DNA of 64,000 bases, from the NCBI GenBank assembly GCA_029212785.1, contig JARGOG010000007.1, positions 44,049 to 108,048 of the forward strand, given 5' to 3'. Under the pieces are notes generated by a model. It had not been told where the DNA came from. It searched no databases and worked only from the letters and a program-made list of their open reading frames with translations. Shown here one piece after another: positions 18,173 through 27,004 of the stretch. This DNA comes from Thalassobaculaceae bacterium (GTDB taxonomy: Bacteria > Pseudomonadota > Alphaproteobacteria > Thalassobaculales > Thalassobaculaceae). Each line of letters begins with the position of its first letter. Within the stretch, counting starts at the first letter, position 1. The translations under genes were made by a program, and so were the position numbers.

Positions 18173-20442
18173 CAGTCGCCGACCCGGTCGATGCGGATGC
18201 GGGTCTCCACAATCGCGTCGGCGTTTTCGCCGGCATCGAACGACAGTTTTCTGTCCTCGCCGACGCTGATTTCTTTGAGCCAGACGTTGGAACCGTCCTG
18301 GGTGAGCCGGACCCGCCAGCGGCCCGGTTGCGGTACGATCCAGGTCATCGACAGGGGCCCATACCCTTGCGCCTGCACCGACAGCACGCCGTCGGGAGCG
18401 ACCTCGACGCCGCGCATCGGCCAACGGCTTTCCAGCAGATAGGGCACAGATGCGGGGTCGAGGGTCAGCGGTTCGTCCCGGTCTATCAGGGCGACGACCG
18501 GTGTATCGACCGCCGGATCGAGCGCGACATAGAGGCTGCCGTGGAGCGGTCGCGCGCCGACCACGCCGGCCGAGCGTTCGAAATCAACTGCTGTGAGGCT
18601 TGCATGATCGAAGCGCAGGGTCTGCAGGGCCCCGCGGCCTTCGACCCGCCAGCGCCGGTCGCCGAGTGGAATGAAACGGGTCGTGTAGAAGCCTCCGGCG
18701 ATCTCGGCGAAGCGCGAGGTCGTCACCGGAGCGATCTCGTGGTCGCGCATGGCCTCATGCGCCTGGATCAGCGCATTGGTCGAGGCGACCTTTTCGGCCG
18801 AATAGCTGTGATAGTAGAGGTTGATCGGCTTCACGCGGATCGGCAGGTTGGTCCGTCTCACGGTCTCCAGCACATGACGATAGCCGAAATACCGGCCGCT
18901 CCAGAGGTCGGTATAGGTGTTCTCGTTGCTCATCGAGGCGTAGATCTGACGCTCGGCCCCGACGGTGATGCTGATCGGAGCGACGAAGCCGTAGGAGCGG
19001 TAGTCGCTGTCGAAGCGGGTGTCGCCACCGTTGATGTTCGGGATGCCGGCCTTTCGGGTCGCCGCAACGGCGGCCTCGTAGGGCGAGGTGTCCCCCGACC
19101 ACTGCAGGACCCGCACGGGCCTGCCGACGACCTCGGCGATCTTCTCGAGAGACCCGGCGATCTCCCGGTCCAGATCGTAGGGTTTGGTGAAGAACGCGCG
19201 GGGGACAGTGTAGTGCCCGAGATCGGCTTGTTTCTGACCTGAGGCGTCGGTGCCGGCCTCCTCGGCAACATCGGCATATCCCTGATGGATGTCGTGATCG
19301 GTGCCGGCCCGCAACACGATGGCGCGCTCCTGCTCAGCGTCGTAGTGACGGAAGTAGGACCAGTTGAACGGATGGCTGTAGGTGTGGGAACCGACCTCGA
19401 CGTGAGGCTGCGCGAAGAACGCGCGGGCCACGTCGCGGGCCTCCGCCTCATCGACCCAGTCCGGATCCAGCTCGGCGGCGATCGGCGCGATCGTCACGGG
19501 CAGGTCCGGATACCGCTTCACGACGCGCTCCAGCAGGACACGGGCGGCGCTGACGGTTTCTTCGTCGATCTTCACTTCCGAAAGGCTTCGCCAGCCGTCG
19601 CCATCCACATGGCTGTAGAACATGCGGCGACCGACCAGCGTCGTCGTATCCGGCTTCGGCAGGTCGTCGGTGGCGAAGGCGATCCGGAAGTATTCGAATG
19701 GATTGATGATCCAACGCCGGATGCTGGAGCCCGGATCGACCTCCGCGGCGAAGAACGGTGCGACAATGCCGCCGTTAGGTCCGGTGACGACGAGATCGGC
19801 ATGGACCGGGCGGGCTCCCGTAGCCTCCACGGTCAGGTGAGACACCGCTCTCGGGTCGACGACCGTCCATTCCTGGAATGCCGGAGGCAGGGGAGGTGTA
19901 TGTTCGAACCCCCAGATCCGCGGGTCCCGGATGCTGTAGTTCATCCCGGATGTATAGGAGACGTATTGGCCCATGGTCCGGATGCCGAGCCGTTCGTACA
20001 GGCGGTTGATCCGGTTTAGCGGCAGGGGGGCGGCCGTGGGGTCGCCCGTGCTGTCGCCGGAGACGCCGAGGTCGCCGAAGACGACGAGCTTCTTGCCCAG
20101 ATCGACCGTGCGCTCGAACCATGTCAGCAGCTCCAGGGCGTTGTCGTGGCTCGGCGAGAACAGCCAGGAGAAGACGCCTCGGACATCGTCGCGCGCGCTG
20201 AGGTCGGGCAGCGGTTCGTCGACCCGATGATACTCGACCACGAGTCCAAGCTGCTCCAGCGGCATGGTCGCCATCTGATGACTGCGGGTCTCGCGCAGAC
20301 GTCCCGTCTCGCGGCCTTCAATCAGGGCGATGATCGTGCGCGGCACGGCCTGCGATTGCGGCGCCGATCCCTGTGCCCATGCCGCGCCTGTCACCCCCCA
20401 GAGAAGGATGGCGGCGAAACCGATACTCAGGCGGGTGATCAT
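18172..20442 (-). CDS. pelA: PelA deacetylase part (periplasmic Pel de-N-acetylase)
   Basis: A 756-residue exported protein with signal peptide 1-23 (AWA before QG). It corresponds to PelA without its N-terminal glycoside hydrolase. The metal-binding residues of the polysaccharide deacetylase domain are visible: the Asp region HVDGDG (D280/D282) and the histidine pair H353xxxH357 in SHTYSH. C-terminal residues ~600-756 look like beta-rich carbohydrate-binding modules. The enzyme partially deacetylates Pel in the periplasm, giving the polymer positive charge. Its start shares one base with the stop of the hydrolase gene and its stop shares one base with the next start, so the three genes are coupled. 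Confidence 0.92.
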   Translation of the reverse strand: MITRLSIGFAAILLWGVTGAAWAQGSAPQSQAVPRTIIALIEGRETGRLRETRSHQMATMPLEQLGLVVEYHRVDEPLPDLSARDDVRGVFSWLFSPSHDNALELLTWFERTVDLGKKLVVFGDLGVSGDSTGDPTAAPLPLNRINRLYERLGIRTMGQYVSYTSGMNYSIRDPRIWGFEHTPPLPPAFQEWTVVDPRAVSHLTVEATGARPVHADLVVTGPNGGIVAPFFAAEVDPGSSIRRWIINPFEYFRIAFATDDLPKPDTTTLVGRRMFYSHVDGDGWRSLSEVKIDEETVSAARVLLERVVKRYPDLPVTIAPIAAELDPDWVDEAEARDVARAFFAQPHVEVGSHTYSHPFNWSYFRHYDAEQERAIVLRAGTDHDIHQGYADVAEEAGTDASGQKQADLGHYTVPRAFFTKPYDLDREIAGSLEKIAEVVGRPVRVLQWSGDTSPYEAAVAATRKAGIPNINGGDTRFDSDYRSYGFVAPISITVGAERQIYASMSNENTYTDLWSGRYFGYRHVLETVRRTNLPIRVKPINLYYHSYSAEKVASTNALIQAHEAMRDHEIAPVTTSRFAEIAGGFYTTRFIPLGDRRWRVEGRGALQTLRFDHASLTAVDFERSAGVVGARPLHGSLYVALDPAVDTPVVALIDRDEPLTLDPASVPYLLESRWPMRGVEVAPDGVLSVQAQGYGPLSMTWIVPQPGRWRVRLTQDGSNVWLKEISVGEDRKLSFDAGENADAIVETRIRIDRVGD

Positions 20443-21308
20443 CAGTTGGCTGGCGGCGGGATGATGCGGTCGAGATCAATGGTTGCCACGTAGGGCGAGA
20501 ACCCGTTCTCCCGCTGAACGCGATAGATTTCTGCGATCGTCGTCGGGTCGGCTGGATCCCAGTAGTCGAGCGTCAGGATACTCAGGTTCGGGTTCTTGGC
20601 GCCGGCCCGCTTCAGGATAGCCACCTGCTCCCGGTACAGGTCGTCTGGCACCATGCCATAGGTCTTTGTTGTGAAGTCGTAGTCGGCATAGACCGACTCG
20701 CCGAGAACGTAGTCGATGTCGAAGGCGACGGCGTCGAGCAACTCGTACCCGCGGTTCATGATGATCGGCACTTCCGGCCAATGGAGGTTCAAGGCCTTCA
20801 CCAGGCGGGCGGCGGCCCGAGTCATACCGGCATTGCCGGTCGGATCCCGGCGTTCCAGCTCGGGCGGATTGTCGAGTGTATCCAGGAAAAGGCCGCGAAA
20901 TCCCCGCTGCAGGATCGCCGGCACCAGCTCTTCTATTACCAGCGCCGTCCAGCGCGTATCGCGAACATCAATGAAATGACTGCCGGGCCAGTAGGGATTT
21001 TCTTCACCCAGTATGCCCCATTCCTGCAAGCGTTGAAATTCGTCTCGATCGTTACTCATCTCGCCAAGACTGATATAACCAAAGACTAACTTGCCGGCGT
21101 CGGTCAGCGGTTCTATGTCGGGATGCGCCGCTCGATCGAAGACGAGCAAATCGAATGGGGTCAGCGTTTCCAATGCTGCATCAGCCGTATACAGAACGGC
21201 CCATTTTTCAGCGGCGTCGGCGTTGCGGCTGCGCGCGGACGCGCCCTTCTCAAAGGCACCGAAAGCACCGAGGGTCATTGCCGCTATCATTGTTCGTCGT
21301 GTGAGCAT
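20442..21308 (-). CDS. pelA: PelA hydrolase part (GH114-like endo-alpha-1,4-N-acetylgalactosaminidase)
   Basis: A 288-residue exported glycoside hydrolase equal to the N-terminal domain of Pseudomonas PelA (GH166/GH114-like TIM barrel). Candidate catalytic acids are D143/D146 in LFLDTLDN and E204 in VLGESVYAD, the positions of the PelA acid pair. The N-terminus MLTRRTMIAAM has a twin arginine before a hydrophobic stretch, so Tat export is possible; cleavage is likely after ASA near residue 25. It trims or releases Pel polymer. It is the first gene of the operon, with TGATG coupling to the deacetylase gene. Here the hydrolase is separate from the deacetylase, unlike the single PelA of Pseudomonas. 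Confidence 0.9.
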   Translation of the reverse strand: MLTRRTMIAAMTLGAFGAFEKGASARSRNADAAEKWAVLYTADAALETLTPFDLLVFDRAAHPDIEPLTDAGKLVFGYISLGEMSNDRDEFQRLQEWGILGEENPYWPGSHFIDVRDTRWTALVIEELVPAILQRGFRGLFLDTLDNPPELERRDPTGNAGMTRAAARLVKALNLHWPEVPIIMNRGYELLDAVAFDIDYVLGESVYADYDFTTKTYGMVPDDLYREQVAILKRAGAKNPNLSILTLDYWDPADPTTIAEIYRVQRENGFSPYVATIDLDRIIPPPAN

Positions 21309-21407
21309 GGCTAAGCATCTTCATTTTTATTCGAATGTACCAGAACAGGGAGAGCAGCGCAGTGCCGATCTGCCGATGTTTCCAGCCTGTCAGGGATATC
21401 GGCGAGA
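21309..21407. promoter_or_regulatory. Divergent control region between the pel operon and the diguanylate cyclase
   Basis: Only 99 bp separate the first pel codon (minus strand) from the first codon of the diguanylate cyclase (plus strand), so both promoters and any operator must lie here or inside the genes. The part next to pelA is AT-rich (TTCATTTTTATTCGAATG). I could not assign a convincing sigma-70 or sigma-54 element, so this is a positional call. Confidence 0.5.
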
Positions 21408-23078
21408 TTGGCGAATGATCAACCGATGACCCTCAAAGGCCAGATCATCGGCGCGACACTTGGTCTCGTGATCGCCGTCGCCGCCGCCATCGCCTTCGTC
21501 GTCGGAGACCTGGCCTCGGAGCAGATCCGTGGGCGGATCGGCAACAGCCTTAGCGACCTCGCGGCCGAAATGGCGGACCGGTTGGACCGCGAGATGGCGG
21601 TGCGGGTCGCGGAGGTCGAAGTGTTGGCAAGTCTTCCCGCTCTTGGCGACCTCGACGACCGGCCGCGAATGCGCTCGGTGATCGAGCATCTGCAGACGGC
21701 GCTGCCCGAGTTCTCCTGGGTTGGCGTGCTGGACACGGACGGCAACGTGCTCGTCGGGACCGGGGCGATCCTGGAAGGCGTGAACATCGGCCACCGCCCG
21801 GTCTTCCAGAACGGCAAGGACGGTCCCTTTATCGGCGATGTGCATGACGCGGTCATGTTGGCCTCCTTGCTCGACAACTCGACCGGGGAGCCGATCAAGT
21901 TCGTCGACATCGCCCAACCAATCCTGGAGAAAGCGGGGGCCCCCGTCGGTGTCCTCGCCGCCCATCTGAGCTGGACCTGGGCCCGGTCGGTCGAACAGTC
22001 GCTGCTCAAGGGCCAGGGTAGCCGCCGCAATGTCGGATTGTACGTCGTCGCCCGGGACGCCACGGTCCTGCTCAGCCCGGACGGGATGCTCCACGGGCAA
22101 TCCCTTGCCCTCAACTCCGTCGATGAGGCCGCCAAGGGCAGGGTCGGCTGGGCGATCGAGACATGGGCGGATGGCAACGACTATCTGACCGGATATGCTC
22201 GGGCCGACGGCTACGGCCCGTTCAAGGGGTTCGGGTGGGTGGTGCTCGCCCGCCAGCCGATCGGCACCGCGTTCCAGCCGATCCAAGATCTCACCTTCCG
22301 GATTGCGGCGATCGGGCTGATCTTCGCCGCGCTGGCCGCCGCGCTCGGATGGTGGGTCGCCAGTCGTATCGCCGGGCCGGTAAACGAACTCTCCCGGGCG
22401 GCGGACGCACTAATTGCGGACCAGACGGCCGCGTTCCCGAAAATCCGCGGACCGCGCGAGATCGAGGTCCTGTCCGAGGCCTTCGAGGATTTGATCGAGA
22501 CCCTGATCTCGAAACAGACCGCCCTGGACGAGGTGACCGACAAGGCCTCCAAGGATCCACTGACCGGCCTCGGAAACCGCGCAGCGCTGGAGCGTTTCCT
22601 GTCGACCCGCCAGGCTTCGAGCCTGGCCTACGCCGTCCTCGCCGTCGATCTCGATCGCTTCAAGGACGTGAACGATACCCACGGCCACGACGCCGGAGAC
22701 CGGGTCCTGCGGGAGGTCGCGGGGCGTTTGCGCCGATGCGTTCGGGCCGGCGATGTGCTGGTGCGCTCCGGCGGGGACGAGTTCCTGGCATTCCTCGTCA
22801 TGATGGACCCCGGTCGCGACGGCCCCGCCCGCCGGGTGGCGGCGCGGATCGTCGATACCGTCGGCGCGCCGATCGACATTTCCGAGCCGGGGGCGGACGA
22901 GCCGGTACATATCAGTATCGGCGCCAGCGTCGGGGTCGCGTTCTATCCCCGCCACGGCGCACCGGTCGAGCAGGTCGTCAAGCTGGCCGACGGGGCGCTC
23001 TACGCGGCGAAGCGCAGCGGCAAGGGTCGGGTTTCGGTGCATCAGAGCGCACCATCCCAGCGGACCGTGAAAGCTTAG
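21408..23078 (+). CDS. Membrane diguanylate cyclase (dCache - HAMP - GGDEF)
   Basis: A protein of 556 residues. Membrane helices at ~11-32 and ~296-318 flank a periplasmic double-Cache sensor; a HAMP segment (~318-372) and a GGDEF domain (~383-545) follow. The active-site GGDEF is intact (455-459) and the inhibitory RxxD I-site is at 446-449, five residues before it, as in feedback-regulated cyclases. It makes c-di-GMP from two GTP. The TTG start at 21408 has GGCGAGA just upstream; an ATG at 21426 would shorten it by six residues and is nearly as likely. It is divergent from the pel operon whose PelD binds c-di-GMP, so local control of Pel is a sensible inference. Confidence 0.92.
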   Translation: MANDQPMTLKGQIIGATLGLVIAVAAAIAFVVGDLASEQIRGRIGNSLSDLAAEMADRLDREMAVRVAEVEVLASLPALGDLDDRPRMRSVIEHLQTALPEFSWVGVLDTDGNVLVGTGAILEGVNIGHRPVFQNGKDGPFIGDVHDAVMLASLLDNSTGEPIKFVDIAQPILEKAGAPVGVLAAHLSWTWARSVEQSLLKGQGSRRNVGLYVVARDATVLLSPDGMLHGQSLALNSVDEAAKGRVGWAIETWADGNDYLTGYARADGYGPFKGFGWVVLARQPIGTAFQPIQDLTFRIAAIGLIFAALAAALGWWVASRIAGPVNELSRAADALIADQTAAFPKIRGPREIEVLSEAFEDLIETLISKQTALDEVTDKASKDPLTGLGNRAALERFLSTRQASSLAYAVLAVDLDRFKDVNDTHGHDAGDRVLREVAGRLRRCVRAGDVLVRSGGDEFLAFLVMMDPGRDGPARRVAARIVDTVGAPIDISEPGADEPVHISIGASVGVAFYPRHGAPVEQVVKLADGALYAAKRSGKGRVSVHQSAPSQRTVKA

Positions 23079-23455
23079 CCGAACAGGCGGCCCAGCAGGC
23101 TCTTCTTCTTCGGCTTGGGTTTCGGTCGGCGTGAGGTCGCGGTCAGCATGGCTTCCAGGTACTGGAAGGAATGTTCGCTCGGCGTGACGAAGTCGATACC
23201 GACGACCTTGCGGAAGATGTCCAGCCAGATGACATGGCCATACAGGAAGGCCTTGTCGGACGGTCGGGACTCGTGGAACAGGGTCAGGAATACCTTCCGG
23301 CCGGTTACGAACCCGAACCCGGCCTCGCCGATCAGCAGGCCGCCGGCGGAAAAGTTCATCACCGGATAGCACTGCCGATTTATCTCGACCTTCAGGCCGG
23401 ACTTCGCTGCCCGCTTGTCCCGGCGTTGCTCGTTTCCCTGTCGCAATCGACCCAT
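23075..23455 (-). CDS. PilZ-domain c-di-GMP-binding protein
   Basis: A small protein of 126 residues made of one PilZ domain. The arginine motif RRDKR (11-15) and the N34-F-S36-A-G-G39 motif correspond to the RxxxR and D/NxSxxG signature that clamps c-di-GMP. The C-terminal 20 residues are lysine/proline-rich (RRPKPKPKKK) and end in SLLGRLFG, possibly a membrane- or partner-contact tail. Its stop codon overlaps the stop of the diguanylate cyclase by three bases, so the two genes converge with no space for a terminator. Confidence 0.87.
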   Translation of the reverse strand: MGRLRQGNEQRRDKRAAKSGLKVEINRQCYPVMNFSAGGLLIGEAGFGFVTGRKVFLTLFHESRPSDKAFLYGHVIWLDIFRKVVGIDFVTPSEHSFQYLEAMLTATSRRPKPKPKKKSLLGRLFG

Positions 23456-23703
23456 TTTTCCATGACTTCAAACGCTTCCAGCACAGTATTGATATTTCTC
23501 CATAAGAAGCGACGGATCGCAATTTAATTCCGAGAGCTTCAGAAATCGAGATGATGCTCAGGCGCCGGGCTGTTGCCGAACGGGATCAAACGATGGTTGG
23601 ATGCCGGCTGACACGTTAACATTGTATGCAGTTCGGCAACCTGGGTTTTCCGGAGATCATTCCGCAAGGCAGGGGCCGCAGGGACGGGAGTCGGATCGGG
23701 GCC

Positions 23704-24393
23704 ATGAACGCACGCGCCGCAAAACTGAAGAAGGCCTATCTGTTCAGTGATCTTGACGAGACGGTTCTGGATCGCATCAGTGACCTCTGCGACTGGCGCA
23801 AGTACCAGAAGGGCCGTCAGATCGTGGGCGAACAGGACCTGACCAATGTGGTGTACATCCTGACGGGCGGGCGGGTTCGGGCGAAGCGGTTCTCCACCAG
23901 TGGCAAGGAGGTTTCCTATCGGGACCTGGACGAGGGAGCGACCTTCGGCGAGTACTCGGCCATCGATGCGCGGCCGCGATCTGCGACCATCGTGGCACTT
24001 ACCGATTGCGAGACGGCGGTCCTCGGTCAGGCCGAGTTCCTCACGCTGATCCAGGAACATCCGGCGGTTGCGATGCGGTTCGTCAAGGAACTGGTGCAGC
24101 AGGTCCGTAGCCTGAGCGAACGGGTGTTCGAATTCAGCACGCTTGCCGTCAACAACCGCATTCATGCCGAACTGGTCCGCATGGCCAGCGACGCGCCGGA
24201 GGAGGCGGGAGGCGTGCGACGGATCAAGAATCCGCCGACCCATCTGGAGATTGCCAACCGGATCAGCACCCACCGCGAGGCGGTTTCACGGGAACTCGCC
24301 TATCTCGAGGGCGAGGGGCTGATCAAGAAGTCGCGCCAGGTACTGGAGATCCTCGATATCGAACGCCTGCGCGCCATGATCTCCAATATCTGA
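23704..24393 (+). CDS. Crp/Fnr family transcriptional regulator
   Basis: A 229-residue regulator with an N-terminal cyclic-nucleotide-binding fold (~10-125) and a winged helix-turn-helix (~165-225, HLEIANRISTHREAVSRELAYL). The phosphate-binding cassette reads FGEYSAIDARPRSATI, keeping the Arg-Ser pair that holds the nucleotide phosphate in Crp, and I see no Fnr-type cysteine cluster. A purine nucleotide ligand (cAMP, cGMP or c-di-GMP) is therefore possible. The ATG at 23704 was preferred to one at 23626, whose extra 26 residues are not domain-like. The 248-bp region before it (23456-23703) holds no gene I can support. It converges with the metzincin gene, with 10 bp between stops. Confidence 0.88.
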   Translation: MNARAAKLKKAYLFSDLDETVLDRISDLCDWRKYQKGRQIVGEQDLTNVVYILTGGRVRAKRFSTSGKEVSYRDLDEGATFGEYSAIDARPRSATIVALTDCETAVLGQAEFLTLIQEHPAVAMRFVKELVQQVRSLSERVFEFSTLAVNNRIHAELVRMASDAPEEAGGVRRIKNPPTHLEIANRISTHREAVSRELAYLEGEGLIKKSRQVLEILDIERLRAMISNI

Positions 24394-24403
24394 GCGCGGC
24401 CGC

Positions 24404-26572
24404 TCAGCGCCAACCGCCGACAATCGCCTGTGATACCGCGGAATCGCTCTGCGTCAGCGGGTCGATGGCTCCCACCACGGCCAGCACGGCCTCTTTCGTG
24501 ACGCCGGTATCCTTGAGGAAGTCGATCGCCTGGGCGACGCGACGCGGGCTCGGTGTCATCGGCGACATCCGGGCCTTTCCCGAGGTCGGCGCCGTGGCGA
24601 AGGTCGCGACCTGAAGCACGCCGGCGGCAATCCGCACGCCGAGCGGATAGGCACCGTGACGCAGCAAACTGTCGGTGTCGGAGACCCCGCGATAGGACGA
24701 AATATAACCGAGCGCCATCGCCTGACAGAACGGGCGCCGCCCAGTGATCCGCAGGGCGTTGCGGGTGAAGGGGATTTCCGGGCGCATGGTGACGGTCACC
24801 GATGGGGCCTCGACCCAGCCGTGCTCTACGGTTTTCACGGCAACCTCGACCGTATGGTCGCCGGCCATCGTGAAGATCGCTTCCCCGCCGCTGCTGTGAA
24901 GCTGCATGACATGGCGGTGGATCTGGCCGGGGGCGAGTTTCACCAGGCCCGTCCCCTCGCACATGGTCTGCGCGGTGCCGACCAGGCGGTTGCGCTCCGC
25001 GCCGGGGTTTCGGATGGCCACTTCGGTCAATCCGTCGGCGAGGGTCACCGATGCCGGCACGGTCATCGGCGCATCGGTGATGTTGCGCAGAGTCAGTTCC
25101 AGGAAGACCGGCTCGCCGAGGTCGAACGGCCGTTTGATCACCGGGCGGGCGTCCAGGGCTGCGAGCTCGTTCGCCGGGCGGACCGACAGCCGCAGGTCGA
25201 GCACCGGATCGGTCTTGAATGCGGGGGTGCGGCCGGTATCCGGCTGCAGGCCGATCTCGAGGCCCTTCGGCGGCACGCTCCAGTTGCCCCATCCAGGGCA
25301 GACCTCGGGATCCGGACGATGGCTGAGATTGCGGCTGTCCACGGCATCGAAGGCCAGGTTGGCGACGTCGGGAAACAGCGGTCCCGTCACCGGATCGACC
25401 AGGCGCAGCAGTTCCTGGATCTGATTCATGATCCCGCGGTTCGAGGCCCGGTCGATCGGGGAGTGCCGCAAGCCCAGGCTGTGCCCCATTTCATGGGCCA
25501 TCGTGCGCAGGGTCACCTGGGGCGACCGGCCGATCGGCAATCCGCGGACCTGCTGGTCGATCCGGTCGTTCAGGTCTTTCACGGAACTCGCCAGATCGGC
25601 GTCGAGGAAGACCGCCGCACCCTGCCGGTGGCGGTCCGTGTCGTCGAACATCAGGCCGGCGATATTGCCGAACTGGCCGGTGCCGCCGAGGCCGGACCAG
25701 TTCAGCGAGGAGACCAGGAACAGGTGCTGGACCCACAGCGATCCGCTGGCGAAACGGTTGACCTGATCGGCCAGCAGGGCGTCGAGTTCGCTGCGGATCA
25801 GGCTGTCGTCGGCGGGGATCTTGTCGGCGCTGCGTAGGATGTGCAGGTCGATCCCGGCCTTGCGGTAGATCTGGGCGAGGAGTCCGGCGTTGTAGGTCTC
25901 ATCTTCCGGCCAGGGGCGGCCGACCATCTCATGCACGACCAACCGCAGGCCGCGCGGCACCGTCGATGTCTTGACCGCCCACAGGGCATGCGGGTGGCCG
26001 TCGCAGAGCAGGGATCCGGACAGCACCGGCGCGGCCGTGTCGCATCCCGGCGCCAGGTGGTGCGATGGATGCAGGGTGAGGGCCATCACGCTGTCGGCGT
26101 AGGTCTCGAAGTCGCCCACCCGGTTGCTCGCCGCGCTTGCGACCGTCGGCTGCCAGGCGAAGGTCCGGGCGTTGACCGTCAGGGTCGGCCCGGCGAGCCG
26201 GCCGCCCATCGACCGCAGGTGACAGGCGTAGTCGCTGCGGTTCGGTTGACAGAACCACCCGCCTTCGGTCGTGAGCCGCTCATGGTCGCGGGGGAAATCG
26301 GCGGGGGTCAGGCCCGGCAGGGTTCTGTAGAGATCGCCGGACACGCAAAGTCCATCGGGTTCGAGCGAAACCCGCAGCGTGCCTTGATGTGCCGCATGAC
26401 CGTCATCGGTGAGCGTGATCAGGTACCAGGATCCGGCGAACATCTCCGCCGTGGCGGGCGTTGCGGTGGCGCCCGGAGCGGCGGGCCAGGGGCAGGGTCC
26501 GGACGGGACGACGGGCGCGCCGTCGGCGGTGAAAGCGGCCGATTTCGGCGCAACAATCGACGTGACGTCCAC
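24404..26572 (-). CDS. Metzincin-like zinc metalloprotease of unknown specificity
   Basis: A large protein of 722 residues. It carries the complete extended zinc-binding motif H360ExxHxxGxxH370 (HEMGHSLGLRH) and a plausible Met-turn (GIMNQ, M382), the defining pair of metzincin peptidases. The first ~200 residues and the last ~250 are beta-rich with several Cys, and residues 470-620 resemble an immunoglobulin-like accessory region. I see no classical signal peptide, so it is either cytoplasmic or exported by another route. It is divergent from the small-protein/YcaO/TfuA genes, 159 bp away. A role in processing the small protein is possible, but a stand-alone protease is equally compatible with the sequence. 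Confidence 0.75.
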   Translation of the reverse strand: MDVTSIVAPKSAAFTADGAPVVPSGPCPWPAAPGATATPATAEMFAGSWYLITLTDDGHAAHQGTLRVSLEPDGLCVSGDLYRTLPGLTPADFPRDHERLTTEGGWFCQPNRSDYACHLRSMGGRLAGPTLTVNARTFAWQPTVASAASNRVGDFETYADSVMALTLHPSHHLAPGCDTAAPVLSGSLLCDGHPHALWAVKTSTVPRGLRLVVHEMVGRPWPEDETYNAGLLAQIYRKAGIDLHILRSADKIPADDSLIRSELDALLADQVNRFASGSLWVQHLFLVSSLNWSGLGGTGQFGNIAGLMFDDTDRHRQGAAVFLDADLASSVKDLNDRIDQQVRGLPIGRSPQVTLRTMAHEMGHSLGLRHSPIDRASNRGIMNQIQELLRLVDPVTGPLFPDVANLAFDAVDSRNLSHRPDPEVCPGWGNWSVPPKGLEIGLQPDTGRTPAFKTDPVLDLRLSVRPANELAALDARPVIKRPFDLGEPVFLELTLRNITDAPMTVPASVTLADGLTEVAIRNPGAERNRLVGTAQTMCEGTGLVKLAPGQIHRHVMQLHSSGGEAIFTMAGDHTVEVAVKTVEHGWVEAPSVTVTMRPEIPFTRNALRITGRRPFCQAMALGYISSYRGVSDTDSLLRHGAYPLGVRIAAGVLQVATFATAPTSGKARMSPMTPSPRRVAQAIDFLKDTGVTKEAVLAVVGAIDPLTQSDSAVSQAIVGGWR

Positions 26573-26731
26573 AGCCTCGCTCCTCCGCCAATTCCGAGAA
26601 ATACCTCGGCACCGTTCTACGGCGCACGACCGTCGTCAGTGTGAATACTCACACAGCTAAAGGGTGAAGCCGAGCGCCTGGATGGTGTTAGAATTTGGTC
26701 CTTAATCTGCGTGTTTTTGAGGAGTGGGGCG
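26573..26731. promoter_or_regulatory. Divergent promoter region between metzincin gene and YcaO/TfuA locus
   Basis: A 159-bp gap between two divergent starts. It contains an AT-leaning segment near 26640-26710 (GTGAATACTCACACAGC, an imperfect palindrome GTGaaTaCTCAC at 26641-26652, could be an operator). GAGGAG at 26719-26724 is the ribosome site of the small gene. No clear -35/-10 pair was assigned. Confidence 0.4.
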
Positions 26732-26962
26732 ATGGCTGATGATGTCTGGAATGTCGGGATTTTCTACCAGGCGGACAATGGCGACTGGTACGAGATCAAG
26801 AAGGCCCGGTTGCTCGACCGGCTCGACAGCAATCCGAATTTCGAGAAGGTCCTGACCCGTGCGGGCGCCCAGTTTCCGAACAAGGCATTCGTGCTGCGCA
26901 GCGACGGCACGGCCGATCGCGACGAAAGCTTCAACTGCATGGATGGCATCGACGGCAGCTGA
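26732..26962 (+). CDS. Small protein, candidate precursor/substrate of the adjacent YcaO-TfuA enzymes
   Basis: A protein of 76 residues. The ATG at 26732 has GAGGAG seven bases upstream; an earlier frame start adds only seven residues. Residues 1-58 look like a compact leader-like domain rich in aromatic and charged residues (WNVGIFYQADNGDWYEIKKARLL). The tail after ~residue 58 is acidic and glycine-containing, with the only cysteine at C69 and the end DGIDGS. It sits 42 bp before the YcaO gene on the same strand. Small genes in this position are often RiPP precursors whose C-terminal core is modified. I recognise no named family, so the precursor role is an inference from context. Confidence 0.65.
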   Translation: MADDVWNVGIFYQADNGDWYEIKKARLLDRLDSNPNFEKVLTRAGAQFPNKAFVLRSDGTADRDESFNCMDGIDGS

Positions 26963-27004
26963 GTTGCTTTCGGCACTGTCTGGCTCCGGCCCCAGGAGGG
27001 CCCG

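Noticed and set aside
14930..18424. PelB TPR gene extended upstream to 18424
   Set aside because: The added 84 residues are Arg-rich antisense-like sequence inside the deacetylase gene. The ATG at 18172 starts at the membrane helix and is coupled by TGATG.
21309..21407. Sigma-54-like promoter upstream of pelA (GGCAC ... TGC)
   Set aside because: The GG to GC spacing is one base short of the required ten, so it is not a valid -24/-12 element.
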